Shown here piece after piece: positions 16,692-25,602 of a DNA stretch of 64,000 nucleotides (position 1 is its first letter; the number at the start of each line of letters is the position of its first letter). A program made the position numbers and the translations under genes. The notes under the pieces are model-generated. The model searched no databases. It was not told the origin of the DNA and worked only from the letters and a program-made list of their open reading frames with translations. Source of the DNA: Streptomyces shenzhenensis (GTDB lineage: Bacteria; Actinomycetota; Actinomycetes; Streptomycetales; Streptomycetaceae); the NCBI RefSeq assembly GCF_003688995.1, contig NZ_PENI01000001.1, positions 186,001 to 250,000 on the forward strand, given 5' to 3'.

Positions 16692-17969
16692 ATGGCAGCC
16701 GGCACTCCCCGGATCTTCGTCTCGCACCTCGCCGGGGTCCCCGTCTTCGACCCGAACGGCGACCAGGTGGGCCGGGTGCGGGACCTCGTGGTCATGCTGC
16801 GCGTCGGACGGCGCCCCCCACGCCTGCTCGGCCTGGTCGTCGAGCTGTCCACCCGGCGCCGCGTCTTCCTGCACATGACCCGGGTGACCAGTATCGAGTC
16901 CGGCCAGATCATCACCACCGGGGTGCTCAACGTGCGGCGCTTCGAGCAACGGCCCACCGAACGTCTCGTCTTCGGGGAGCTGCTCGACCGCCGCGTCACG
17001 CTGGCCGAGACCGGCGAGGAGGTCACCGTCCTGGACGTGGCCGTGCAGCAGCTGCCGGCCCGCCGGGACTGGGAGGTCGACCGGGTCTTCGTGCGCAAGG
17101 GCAGAAAGGGCGGTGCCTTCCGGCGGACCAAGGGGGAGACGCTGACCGTGGAGTGGTCGGCGGTCACCGGGTTCTCGCTGGAGGAGCACGGGCAGGGCGC
17201 CGAGAGCCTGCTCGCCACCTTCGAGCAGCTGCGCCCCGCCGACCTCGCCAACGTGCTGCACCATCTGTCCCCGAAGCGCCGCGCCGAGGTCGCCGCCGCC
17301 CTCGACGACGACCGCCTCGCCGACGTCCTGGAGGAGCTGCCCGAGGACGACCAGATCGAGATCCTCGGCAAGCTCAAGGAGGAACGGGCCGCCGACGTCC
17401 TGGAGGCCATGGACCCGGACGACGCGGCCGACCTGCTCGGTGAACTGCCCGAGGAGGACAAGGAACGGCTGCTGAGCCTGATGCAGCCCGCCGACGCGGC
17501 CGAGATGCGGCGGCTGATGTCGTACGAGGAGCACACGGCCGGCGGACTCATGACCACCGAGCCGATCGTGGTACGGCCGGACGCCACCGTCGCCGACGCC
17601 CTCGCCCGTGTCCGCAACCCCGATCTGTCCCCGGCCCTCGCCGCCCAGGTCTATGTGTGCCGGCCGCCCGACGAGACCCCGACCGGCAAGTATCTGGGCA
17701 CCGTGCACTTCCAGCGGCTGCTGCGCGACCCGCCGTACACCCTGTGCAGCTCGCTCGTCGACGACGATCTGCAGACTCTCGCCCCGGACGCCACGCTTCC
17801 GGTCATCGCCGGGTTCTTCGCCACGTACGACATGGTCGCGGCCCCGGTGGTCGACGAGGCCGGGTCGCTGCTGGGCGCGGTGACCGTGGACGACGTCCTG
17901 GACCACATGCTGCCCGAGGACTGGCGGGAGACGGAGTTCCATCTGCAGGAGGGGACGAGCGCGCAATGA
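16692..17969 (+). CDS. MgtE N-terminal and CBS domain protein, no channel domain
   Basis: A 425-residue soluble protein. Residues 1-100 form a PRC-barrel-like domain (FVSHLAGVPVFDPNGDQVG). About 165-285 is the MgtE_N superhelix, with acidic repeats such as LADVLEELPEDDQIEIL. About 290-415 is a CBS pair ending DDVLDHMLPEDW. Complete MgtE channels continue into five membrane helices; this protein stops, so it can sense or buffer magnesium but cannot conduct it. It overlaps the next gene by ATGA, giving translational coupling to a DUF1003 membrane protein. GAGGAAG precedes the start. A role in magnesium signalling is inferred. Confidence 0.9.
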   Translation: MAAGTPRIFVSHLAGVPVFDPNGDQVGRVRDLVVMLRVGRRPPRLLGLVVELSTRRRVFLHMTRVTSIESGQIITTGVLNVRRFEQRPTERLVFGELLDRRVTLAETGEEVTVLDVAVQQLPARRDWEVDRVFVRKGRKGGAFRRTKGETLTVEWSAVTGFSLEEHGQGAESLLATFEQLRPADLANVLHHLSPKRRAEVAAALDDDRLADVLEELPEDDQIEILGKLKEERAADVLEAMDPDDAADLLGELPEEDKERLLSLMQPADAAEMRRLMSYEEHTAGGLMTTEPIVVRPDATVADALARVRNPDLSPALAAQVYVCRPPDETPTGKYLGTVHFQRLLRDPPYTLCSSLVDDDLQTLAPDATLPVIAGFFATYDMVAAPVVDEAGSLLGAVTVDDVLDHMLPEDWRETEFHLQEGTSAQ

Positions 17970-18568
17970 CGCCCGAGCGCGAGAGCACCCGCGAGCGTGG
18001 CCCCGCCGGGGCCACCGCCACCGCCAGGACCCGCGCCGCCCGCCTCGACCAGCCGGGTCCGCGCCGGCGGCGGATCCTGCCCGAGTGGGACCCGGAGGCA
18101 TTCGGACGGCTGTCGGAGAAGATCGCGCGCTTCCTGGGCACGGGACGCTTCATCGTCTGGATGACGGTCGTCATCGTGCTGTGGGTGCTGTGGAACATCG
18201 CCGCGCCGTCCTTCCTGCGCTTCGACCAGTACCCGTTCATCTTCCTGACGCTGATGCTCTCGCTCCAGGCCTCCTACGCGGCCCCGCTGATCCTGCTGGC
18301 GCAGAACCGGCAGGCCGACCGCGACCGCGTCAACCTGGAACAGGACCGCAAACAGAACGAGCGGTCCATCGCGGACACCGAGTATCTGACCCGCGAGATC
18401 GCCGCGCTGCGGATGGGCCTGGGCGAGGTGGCGACCCGCGACTGGATCCGCTCCGAGCTCCAGGACCTCGTCAGAGACCTGGAGTCGCGGCGCCACCGCG
18501 ACGGGCAGATCGTATTCCCGGCAGAAGGGGCGGAACGGCCGCCGGGACGTGACCCGGAAAACGGCTGA
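17966..18568 (+). CDS. DUF1003 membrane protein
   Basis: A 200-residue membrane protein. After a basic disordered start, two close helices near residues 68-85 (VWMTVVIVLWVLWNI) and 95-115 (YPFIFLTLMLSLQASYAAPLIL) are followed by the DUF1003 signature LLAQNRQADRDRVN and a charged cytoplasmic coiled-coil tail. The start ATG overlaps the stop of the MgtE-like gene (ATGA), so the two products are made together. DUF1003 proteins have no known biochemical role; a partner to the MgtE-type sensor is an inference from coupling only. Confidence 0.9.
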   Translation: MTPERESTRERGPAGATATARTRAARLDQPGPRRRRILPEWDPEAFGRLSEKIARFLGTGRFIVWMTVVIVLWVLWNIAAPSFLRFDQYPFIFLTLMLSLQASYAAPLILLAQNRQADRDRVNLEQDRKQNERSIADTEYLTREIAALRMGLGEVATRDWIRSELQDLVRDLESRRHRDGQIVFPAEGAERPPGRDPENG

Positions 18569-18612
18569 CGGGGCTTACCGGAGGCCCCACCGAGCGCCGT
18601 ACCATCGTCCTT

Positions 18613-19746
18613 ATGGCTACGGAAGACGCGGTGCGCCAGGCACTGGCGACGGTGAACGACCCCGAGATCAACCGACCCATCACCGAACTGGGGATGGTCA
18701 AATCGGTGCAGATCGGCGCGGACGGAGCGGTCGCGGTCACCGTGTACCTGACGGTTTCCGGCTGCCCGATGCGCGACACGATCACCCAGCGGGTGACGGA
18801 GGCGGTCTCCCGGGTCGACGGCGTCACCCGGGTCGACGTCACCCTCGACGTGATGAGCGACGAGCAGCGCAAGGAGCTGGCGACGGCCCTGCGCGGCGGC
18901 CAGGCCGAGCGCGAGGTCCCCTTCGCCAAGCCCGGCAGCCTCACCCGTGTGTACGCGGTCGCGTCCGGCAAGGGCGGCGTCGGCAAGTCCTCGGTGACGG
19001 TGAACCTGGCGGCGGCGATGGCGGCCGACGGGCTGAAGGTCGGTGTCGTCGACGCCGACATCTACGGCCACAGCGTGCCGCGCATGCTGGGGGCCGACGG
19101 GCGGCCGACCCAGGTGGAGAACATGATCATGCCGCCGTCCGCGCACGGCGTGAAGGTCATCTCCATCGGCATGTTCACCCCGGGCAACACCCCGGTCGTC
19201 TGGCGCGGCCCGATGCTGCACCGCGCGCTCCAGCAGTTCCTCGCGGACGTGTACTGGGGCGACCTGGACGTCCTCCTCCTGGACCTCCCGCCGGGCACCG
19301 GTGACATCGCGATCTCCGTGGCCCAGCTGGTCCCGAACGCCGAGATCCTGGTCGTGACCACCCCGCAGCAGGCGGCGGCCGAGGTGGCCGAGCGCGCCGG
19401 CTCCATCGCCGTACAGACCCATCAGAAGATCGTCGGCGTGGTCGAGAACATGTCCGGCCTGCCCTGCCCGCACTGCGGCGAGATGGTCGACGTCTTCGGC
19501 ACGGGCGGCGGTCAGCTGGTCGCCGAGGGCCTGACCCGCACGACCGGTACGACGGTCCCGGTGCTCGGCAACATCCCCATCGACCTCCGCCTTCGCGAGG
19601 GCGGCGACGAGGGCAAACCGGTGGTCCTGAGCGACCCGGACTCACCGGCGGGCTCGGCCCTGCGCACCATCGCCGGCAAACTGGGCGGCCGCCAACGAGG
19701 CCTGGCAGGCCTCTCCCTGGGAATCACCCCCCGCAACAAGTTCTGA
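18613..19746 (+). CDS. mrp: Mrp/ApbC iron-sulfur carrier P-loop ATPase
   Basis: A 377-residue cytoplasmic ATPase that holds and transfers Fe-S clusters. Residues 5-85 form a MIP18/DUF59 domain (ALATVNDPEINRPITELGMV, with VSGCPMRD). The deviant Walker A GKGGVGKSS is near 118, a DADIYGHS segment near 142, LDLPPGTGD near 224 and the cluster-binding CPHC near 285. Both parts match the usual bacterial fusion. It follows DUF1003 by 44 bp on the same strand and may be in the operon. Directly after the stop comes a run of four GGGTGC hexamers and a repeat element. Confidence 0.95.
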   Translation: MATEDAVRQALATVNDPEINRPITELGMVKSVQIGADGAVAVTVYLTVSGCPMRDTITQRVTEAVSRVDGVTRVDVTLDVMSDEQRKELATALRGGQAEREVPFAKPGSLTRVYAVASGKGGVGKSSVTVNLAAAMAADGLKVGVVDADIYGHSVPRMLGADGRPTQVENMIMPPSAHGVKVISIGMFTPGNTPVVWRGPMLHRALQQFLADVYWGDLDVLLLDLPPGTGDIAISVAQLVPNAEILVVTTPQQAAAEVAERAGSIAVQTHQKIVGVVENMSGLPCPHCGEMVDVFGTGGGQLVAEGLTRTTGTTVPVLGNIPIDLRLREGGDEGKPVVLSDPDSPAGSALRTIAGKLGGRQRGLAGLSLGITPRNKF

Positions 19747-19750
19747 TTAC

Positions 19751-19951
19751 GGGTGCGGGTGCGGGTGCGGGTGCGTTGTCGCTTGTTGCGCAGTTCCCCG
19801 CGCCCCTTGCGGGGCGGGGGGACTGGGGGGTTAGCCACGACGCTGGCCGCAGCACGCGCCCATAGGGGCGCGAGGAACTGCGCGCCCAGCCACGACGCGC
19901 CGCAGCCGAACAACGACGGGTCGGGCCCCGAAGGGGCGCGGGGAACTGCGC
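19751..19951. repeat. intergenic repeat: GGGTGC run and 21-bp inverted repeat
   Basis: Four exact GGGTGC hexamers (19751-19774) are followed by an inverted repeat: the arm at 19788-19808, with core CAGTTCCCCGCGCCCC, is perfectly complementary over 21 bp to the arm at 19931-19951. A partial third copy lies at about 19862-19884 in the same sense as the right arm. The core GTTCCCCGCGCCCC recurs in the array at 38640, so they are one repeat family. The 262-bp gap has no gene. Confidence 0.78.
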
Positions 19952-20008
19952 AACCCCCCAGACACGCCCCGCACCCGCCAACCCCCCAAGCCCCCAAAGC
20001 GCCGCAGG

Positions 20009-20680
20009 CTACCCGTACAGGCCAATATCCTTGATCATCGCAAACCCAAGCCCATACGCGCTCATCCCCCGCCCGTACGCCCCCAGGTGCACCCCCTCCT
20101 GCGTGGAACCCGCAAGCACCCAGCCGAACTCCGACTCCTGGTAGTGGAAGGACGCCGGCACCCCGTCCACGGGCAGCGACAGCGTCGACCACTCCGGCCC
20201 GGACAGATCGTCGGCCAGGGCCCACGCGGTCTCCGTCTGCTGCTCCAGCCACTCGTCCCGCAGGGTGTGGTCCATCTGCCCGGGCCAGGTGAAGGACAGC
20301 AGCCCGACCCCGGCCAGCCACGCCGCCGAGGAGACCGACGTGGCCTCCAGCAGCCCGGTGCCGTCGGCGCTGCGCCGGGACGGATGCGCGGCGACGGTCA
20401 CCACGACCGCGAACTTCTCCCGCGGCTCACCCGTGGAACCGGCCGCGTACTCGTTCTTGACGGAGGGTTCGTCGCCATGCCCGATCGAGCCGTGCTCGAC
20501 GGTGCCGTCCGCCGCCGTACCGACCTGCATCAGCCAGCGCGGCCCCGTGAAGGCCTCGTCGAGGCCGTACCACGGGAAGGGTGCCAGCAGGTAGCCGTCG
20601 ACCGCGCGCCGCTCGGAGGGGGGCTGCTGTCGGCCCGCCGCGGCCGACGCCCGCGCGACCGCCCCACTTGTCGTGTCCAT
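20009..20680 (-). CDS. conserved hypothetical protein (223 aa)
   Basis: A 223-residue soluble protein from ATG 20680 (MDTTSGAVARAS), preceded by GGAGG at about 11 bases. It has many Trp residues and an even alpha/beta pattern (WYGLDEAFTGPRWLMQVG, KFAVVVTVAAHPS, GVPASFHYQESEFGWVLAG), ending GFAMIKDIGLYG. The longer frame to 20893 adds arginine-rich non-coding sequence. I do not recognise the family. It lies between the Mrp gene (convergent) and tatB (same strand, 256 bp upstream). No signal peptide or metal motif is seen. Confidence 0.68.
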   Translation of the reverse strand: MDTTSGAVARASAAAGRQQPPSERRAVDGYLLAPFPWYGLDEAFTGPRWLMQVGTAADGTVEHGSIGHGDEPSVKNEYAAGSTGEPREKFAVVVTVAAHPSRRSADGTGLLEATSVSSAAWLAGVGLLSFTWPGQMDHTLRDEWLEQQTETAWALADDLSGPEWSTLSLPVDGVPASFHYQESEFGWVLAGSTQEGVHLGAYGRGMSAYGLGFAMIKDIGLYG

Positions 20681-20936
20681 GTGCCCGGACGCCTCCTCGA
20701 TCTCGTCGGACCGGGGCGGCCCGCCCCCCTTCGGGCGTACTCGTCCGGTCCGCACAACAACTCGGCAGCATATCCACACCGCTGCGGGCAGCAGGGAAGC
20801 CGCCCGGCGCGTGGGGGCGCGCGGCAGCCGGTTCAGGTCGCGCGCGGGCCCGTACGCGGTATGAAACACATCACGTCCCGATGCGGTTCGCATCGGGACG
20901 TGGGGTGCGCGGCGCGCCGCGGGTTCGGCCGTACGG

Positions 20937-21398
20937 TCAGGTGGCGTCCGCGTCGAAGGGCGGGCGGTCGTCCTTGCGGGGCTCCTCGGGCTTCTTGGTC
21001 ATGTCGACCCGGCCACCGGACCCACCCGAGGCGGACGAGGAAGACGAGGAAGACGAAGCGGACGGCGCCTCACTCTCCCGGCCGTGGACCGCATCGGTGA
21101 CCTCGGCCATCTCCTTCTTCAGGTCGAAGCCGTTGCGGATCTCCTTCAGGCCCAGTTCGTCGTTGTCCAGCTGCTTGCGGATGAACGTCTTGGGGTTGAG
21201 ATCCTCGAACTCGAAGTCCTTGAACTCCGGGCCCAGTTCGTCACGGATGTCCTGCTTGGCGCTCTCCGAGAACTCCCGAATCTTGCGGACCGTCCGCATC
21301 ACGTCCTGAATGACTTTGGGGAGCTTGTCCGGACCGAAGACGAGCACGGCGAGCACAATGATCGTCACCAGCTCTAGCGGTCCTATGTCATTGAACAC
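20937..21398 (-). CDS. tatB: TatB, twin-arginine translocase subunit
   Basis: A 153-residue membrane protein of the Tat export complex, which moves folded proteins out of the cytoplasm. It begins MFNDIGPLELVTIIVLAVLV, with the single N-terminal helix, the FGPDKLPKVI hinge and an amphipathic helix, followed by a charged tail with a Ser-rich run. Length and the conserved E-L near residue 8 fit TatB rather than TatA. Its place after htrA in a sigma-anti-sigma-htrA-tatB order is the known actinobacterial arrangement and supports the call. 126 bp separate it from htrA. Confidence 0.93.
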   Translation of the reverse strand: MFNDIGPLELVTIIVLAVLVFGPDKLPKVIQDVMRTVRKIREFSESAKQDIRDELGPEFKDFEFEDLNPKTFIRKQLDNDELGLKEIRNGFDLKKEMAEVTDAVHGRESEAPSASSSSSSSSASGGSGGRVDMTKKPEEPRKDDRPPFDADAT

Positions 21399-21524
21399 CT
21401 GAAGCTCCTTGCGATGTCCTCGGTCCTCGGCCCTCGGGCGTCCGTGGTGTTTCCGTGGTCCGGGCCGGGTCCACGGTACCCGGCGTTCCCGTCCGACCGA
21501 TACTGTCCCGAAGTGAGGTTTCCG

Positions 21525-23477
21525 TCAGTTGTGGTCTGAGGAACCAAGGACCAACGAAACCTGTTTTTCCGTGCCATCGCGTTCGACGGTCAGGCTCAGA
21601 CGGTCGCCGGGGCGGCGGGCGCGGGTCTTGACGATCAGTTCGTCGCCCGAGTGGACGCGCTGTCCGTCGACCTCGGTGATGATGTCGCCGGGCCGGAGTC
21701 CTGCCCGGTCCCCGGGGCCGCCCGTGGTGACGGCGGGGCCGCCGTCGCCGCCCTTGGTGCCGATGCGGGCGCCGTCGCCGGAGTAGGCCATGTCGAGGGT
21801 GATCCCGATGACCGGGTGGGTCGCCCTGCCGTCGTTGATCAGTTCCTCGGCGACGCGTTTGGCCTGGTTGACCGGTATGGCGAAGCCCAGGCCGATGGAG
21901 CCGGACTGGCCGCCCTGGGTGTCGGAGCCGCCGTCGGCCGAGCGGATGGCGGAGTTGATGCCGACGACCCTGGCCTGCGCGTCGAGCAGCGGGCCACCGG
22001 AGTTGCCCGGGTTGATGGGCGCGTCGGTCTGCAACGCGTCGACGTACGACACGTCGCTCCCGTTCCCGCTGCCGCCGCCCGCCGTGATGGGCCGTTCCTT
22101 GGCGCTGATGATGCCCGAGGTGACGGTGTTGGAGAGGTCGAAGGGGGCGCCGATGGCGACGACGGGGTCGCCGACCTGGACGTTGTCGGAGTTGCCGAGG
22201 GGCAACGGCTCGAGTCCGTGTACGCCCTTGACCTGGACGACGGCCAGGTCGTAGCCGCTGTCCCGGCCGACGACCCGGGCCTTCGCGGTCTCGCCGCCGC
22301 TGAACGTCACCGTTATGTCACCGTTCGACCCGGCGGGCTCGACGACGTGGTTGTTGGTCAGGATGTGGCCGCGTGTGTCCAGCACGAAGCCGGTGCCGGT
22401 GCCCTGCTCGCTGCTACCGGTCACATGCAGCGTGACGACGCTGGGCAGGGCACGCGCGGCGATCCCGGCCACGCTGTCGGCGGGCCGGGCGGTGGTCTCC
22501 TTGCCCGCCTGCGGCAGCCGGACGTCCGCCACTCCGCCGTTGCGCTCCAGATACATCCCGACGACGCCACCGACGCCACCGGAGGCCAGGGCCAGCGCCA
22601 GGGCGCCCCCGATCAGCGCCTTGCGCGCCCGGCGTCGGCGCTGCCCCTCGGTGGGGACGGCGGCGCCGTTCTGCTGGAGCGGGGCCGGGGCGGCCCAGGG
22701 GTCGTAACGATGCCAGGGACCGGGGTGCGAGCCCGGCTCCGGCGCGGGATAGGGCGCCGGGTGCGACACGGGGTACGGCGTCGAGTCCGGCCCGGCATGG
22801 GGCGTCGAGTCCGGCGCAGGGTACGGCGTCGAGTCCGGCCCGGCATAGGGCGTCGAGTCCGGCCCGGGGTACGGCATCGCGTCCGGCCCGGTGTACGGCA
22901 TCGCGTCCGGCCCCGCGTACGGCGCCGCGTCCGACCCGGTGTAGGGCGCCGCGTCCGGCTCGGGCTGTGGCGTGCCCGTCACAGGCGGCACGTCGTGCGG
23001 CGCACCGGGCGCCGGGATCGCCGCGTCGTGCGCGGGCGGCGGAGCCGGGGCCGGGATCGCCGTGCCCTGGGCGGGCGTCGTCGCCGGGTGCTGGACCGGT
23101 GGGGCCGGCGCCCAGGGACCGGGCTCACCGTACGGCGGGGTGCTGTACGGATCGGGGTCGTGCAGGGGCTTGCCCCGCCCACCGGCCTCGCCCGCCGGAG
23201 CGGCCCCGGCGCCCTCGGCACCCAGAGCGACGGCACCGAGGTCGGCACCGGCACCTCGGCCGCCGTCGGCCTCGGCGCGGGAACCGGCAGCCGCCCGGAC
23301 AGCCTCGGCACCGGCGTCGGCGTCCTCGGCACCCGCGGCCGTGGGGTGCCTCAGCGCGAAGTCACCGGTGGCCGCGGCGGACGGCCGGGCCAGCTCGAAG
23401 TCACCGTCGCTCCCGGCGACCGGTGTCGGTGTGTCCGCCACGTCCTCCCCCGGCGGGACCGGCTTCCCCTCGTTCAT
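21525..23477 (-). CDS. htrA: HtrA/DegP-type membrane serine protease with PDZ domain
   Basis: A 650-residue envelope protease. The N-terminal half is a disordered cytoplasmic part that includes a tandem 8-residue repeat of the type PY-x-GPDST (about residues 170-240). One membrane helix follows (ALIGGALALALASGGVGGVVG, near 290). The S1C domain has His in NNHVV (377), Asp in SGYDLAVV (410) and Ser in NPGNSGGP (493), then a PDZ domain with RAGLRPGDIITEVDG. I chose ATG 23477 because GGGGAGA precedes it; ATG 23528 is weaker. It sits between the anti-sigma and tatB genes and should degrade misfolded or signal proteins under envelope stress. Confidence 0.93.
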   Translation of the reverse strand: MNEGKPVPPGEDVADTPTPVAGSDGDFELARPSAAATGDFALRHPTAAGAEDADAGAEAVRAAAGSRAEADGGRGAGADLGAVALGAEGAGAAPAGEAGGRGKPLHDPDPYSTPPYGEPGPWAPAPPVQHPATTPAQGTAIPAPAPPPAHDAAIPAPGAPHDVPPVTGTPQPEPDAAPYTGSDAAPYAGPDAMPYTGPDAMPYPGPDSTPYAGPDSTPYPAPDSTPHAGPDSTPYPVSHPAPYPAPEPGSHPGPWHRYDPWAAPAPLQQNGAAVPTEGQRRRRARKALIGGALALALASGGVGGVVGMYLERNGGVADVRLPQAGKETTARPADSVAGIAARALPSVVTLHVTGSSEQGTGTGFVLDTRGHILTNNHVVEPAGSNGDITVTFSGGETAKARVVGRDSGYDLAVVQVKGVHGLEPLPLGNSDNVQVGDPVVAIGAPFDLSNTVTSGIISAKERPITAGGGSGNGSDVSYVDALQTDAPINPGNSGGPLLDAQARVVGINSAIRSADGGSDTQGGQSGSIGLGFAIPVNQAKRVAEELINDGRATHPVIGITLDMAYSGDGARIGTKGGDGGPAVTTGGPGDRAGLRPGDIITEVDGQRVHSGDELIVKTRARRPGDRLSLTVERDGTEKQVSLVLGSSDHN

Positions 23478-23611
23478 GCTCTCCCCACAGCTGGCCGCGG
23501 CCGGGCGCTCCGGCGGCTGACCGCTCATCGTCGACCCCGTGCCCGAAGCGGTGCCGCGGGCACGGCTTCACAGGATTCAACCAGGTTCGCGGGCAGCCGC
23601 GCAGGGACCGG

Positions 23612-24586
23612 TCAGCGAGCCGGGCGCGAGGAGGGGACGGCGGCGGAGGGGGACGAGGAGGACGGGGAGGGAGCGGGGGTCGGGTCGGGATCGGGCGCGG
23701 CGAGCAGACCGGGCGAGGCCAGCCCGGGGGCGGTGGACCACGAGATCAGGGAGATCGGCGGGGTGGCGCCGAACGAACGTATCAACGGTGACATGGCGGC
23801 CGCGTCGGCTTCCACCTGCGTCAGCAGGGGGGTGAGGGCCTGCCCGGTGGCGGGGGCCGGCACTCCGGGCAGCAGCGGCGCGGACACCGAGGTCGACGCG
23901 ATCGGCGTCTCGCCCAGCGGCGTGCCCTGCATGAGCAGCGGTCCGACCGGGCGGCGGCGCTGGGCCTCGGACGTCGTGGCCGCTCCCGCACCCGCCGTGC
24001 GCGTCGGCGTGACGCTGCCGGGGCCGCCACGGGCGTCCGCGGCCGCGTCACCGGGAATGCCGGTGGTCATGCCGCCCAGTGCGACCGCGGCCAGCGACAC
24101 CGCCCCGGCGGCGACGAACGCGAACCGCATGCCGCGCGAGGCGTGCCGGTCGGCGGCGTCGGGGCGGCCGACGGGGTGGATGCGGAAGCCGCGGTCCGCG
24201 TGCGTGCGCGGGGAGTCCGGGCGCGCGGGGACGTAGTCGAACTCGAACCGGCCCTCGCGCCCGGACCCGAAGACGCCGGGCGTGGAGCCGCCGGGGAGCG
24301 CGCCGTCGAGCGGCGAGCCGCCGTCCGGACCGCCGCTGCCGGGCAGCCCCTGGAGGCGCGCCAGGAAGCTCTCCGAGGGCGGCGGGGGCGCCGATTCCGC
24401 GAAGACGTTCTTCAGCTGCCGCTGGGCGTCCGCCTCCGCCTTGCACCTGGCACAGGTCGCCAGGTGGGCCAGGACCCGCTCACGCGCGTCATGACCGAGC
24501 TCTCCGTCCACCAAGGCGGAGAGCCGGTCTCCCAGATGCTCTTCTGCGAGGTGCCCCTGCGCAGATTTCGGCCGTGATCCACTCAC
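23612..24586 (-). CDS. zinc-binding anti-sigma factor (RseA-like)
   Basis: A 324-residue single-pass membrane anti-sigma factor. The N-terminal zinc anti-sigma domain has [16 protein letters not shown] and the H-x3-C-x2-C motif HLATCARC near residue 40. A membrane helix follows at about 155-175 ([18 protein letters not shown]), and then about 150 residues of Pro/Ala/Ser-rich extracytoplasmic domain. The GTG start at 24586 overlaps the sigma-factor stop (GTGA), so both are made together. It should hold the adjacent SigE-like sigma factor inactive until stress. The extracytoplasmic part is much longer than in mycobacterial RseA as I remember it. Confidence 0.88.
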   Translation of the reverse strand: MSGSRPKSAQGHLAEEHLGDRLSALVDGELGHDARERVLAHLATCARCKAEADAQRQLKNVFAESAPPPPSESFLARLQGLPGSGGPDGGSPLDGALPGGSTPGVFGSGREGRFEFDYVPARPDSPRTHADRGFRIHPVGRPDAADRHASRGMRFAFVAAGAVSLAAVALGGMTTGIPGDAAADARGGPGSVTPTRTAGAGAATTSEAQRRRPVGPLLMQGTPLGETPIASTSVSAPLLPGVPAPATGQALTPLLTQVEADAAAMSPLIRSFGATPPISLISWSTAPGLASPGLLAAPDPDPTPAPSPSSSSPSAAVPSSRPAR

Positions 24587-25374
24587 GCGGTCGCGCCCCC
24601 TCCCCCCAGTGCGGGAACGCGGGGCACGAAGGAGCGGCGGCGCTCGGCGGCCCTGGCCTCCGGCGAACGGTGCGCAAGGGCCTTGCGCAACTGCGAGCGG
24701 CCACGGTGGATACGGGAGCGGACCGTGCCGAGCTTCACGCCGAGGGTCGCGGCGATCTCCTCGTACGACAGTCCTTCGATGTCGCACAGCACGACCGCGG
24801 CACGGAACTCGGGCGCGAGGGTGTCGAGGGCCTGCTGGACGTCCGCGTCGAAGTGCGCGTCGTTGAAGATCTGCTGGGGCGTGGGCTCGCGGCTGGGCAG
24901 CCGCTCGGCCGCGTCCTCTCCGAGCGCGTCGAAGCGGATGCGCTGCTTGCGCCGGACCATGTCCAGGAAGAGGTTCGTGGTGATGCGGTGCAGCCAGCCC
25001 TCGAAGGTGCCGGGCGTGTACGTCGACAGGGAGCGGAAGACACGGACGAAGACTTCCTGGGTGAGGTCCTCGGCGTCGTGCTGGTTGCCCGTCAGACGGT
25101 ACGCCAGGCGGTAGACCCGGCCGCTGTGCGTGCTGACGATCTCCTCCCACGTGGGCGGAGTCCACGCCTGCCCGTCCGCGTCGGTGGCGAAGGTCGCGGT
25201 CTGGCGCCCGCCCGCGGCGGAACCGGTGGCGTGGCTGTGGTCAGCAGCGGTGTCGTTCACGGATTTCGGCCTGCCCGCCGATCCGAGGAAGCGCCGCAGC
25301 ACTCCTCCCCGGTCCTCGGGCGCGGCCGCACCTCCCCTGTCGGCTCTGGTGGTGTCCATTGGAGCCCCTACCAT
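24583..25374 (-). CDS. sigE: ECF sigma factor, SigE-like
   Basis: A 263-residue ECF-type RNA polymerase sigma factor. Region 2 covers [33 protein letters not shown] (about residues 83-115) and region 4 covers [41 protein letters not shown] (about 195-235). The first 75 residues are a polar extension. ATG at 25374 has GAGGTGG a few bases upstream; ATG 25359 is an alternative. It is translationally coupled to its anti-sigma gene, and htrA and tatB follow. This order, with a divergent O-methyltransferase, matches the M. tuberculosis sigE locus, supporting an envelope-stress role. The symbol is by that orthology; Streptomyces coelicolor uses sigE for another sigma factor. Confidence 0.9.
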   Translation of the reverse strand: MVGAPMDTTRADRGGAAAPEDRGGVLRRFLGSAGRPKSVNDTAADHSHATGSAAGGRQTATFATDADGQAWTPPTWEEIVSTHSGRVYRLAYRLTGNQHDAEDLTQEVFVRVFRSLSTYTPGTFEGWLHRITTNLFLDMVRRKQRIRFDALGEDAAERLPSREPTPQQIFNDAHFDADVQQALDTLAPEFRAAVVLCDIEGLSYEEIAATLGVKLGTVRSRIHRGRSQLRKALAHRSPEARAAERRRSFVPRVPALGGGGATA

Positions 25375-25602
25375 AGCCACCTCGCCCGTTAGCTCCGGAT
25401 AAGCGGTTTTACGAGAAATTGATCGGTGCTGATACGGCTCATGCGGCTGCGTCAGCACTTGCTCGCCGTCCTGGTCCACCTCTTACCCCCCGTCGGGTCC
25501 CGCACCACTCGCTCACCCCCTTAAACGCGCGGTCCCATCTGCGGGTTCCCGGGCCCAACGGATACAGTCACGCCCAGGCAACCACGGGGACAGGAGAGGG
25601 TC

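Noticed and set aside
21651..24236. 861-codon plus-strand open frame
   Set aside because: Antisense to htrA and the anti-sigma gene, compositionally biased and without motifs.
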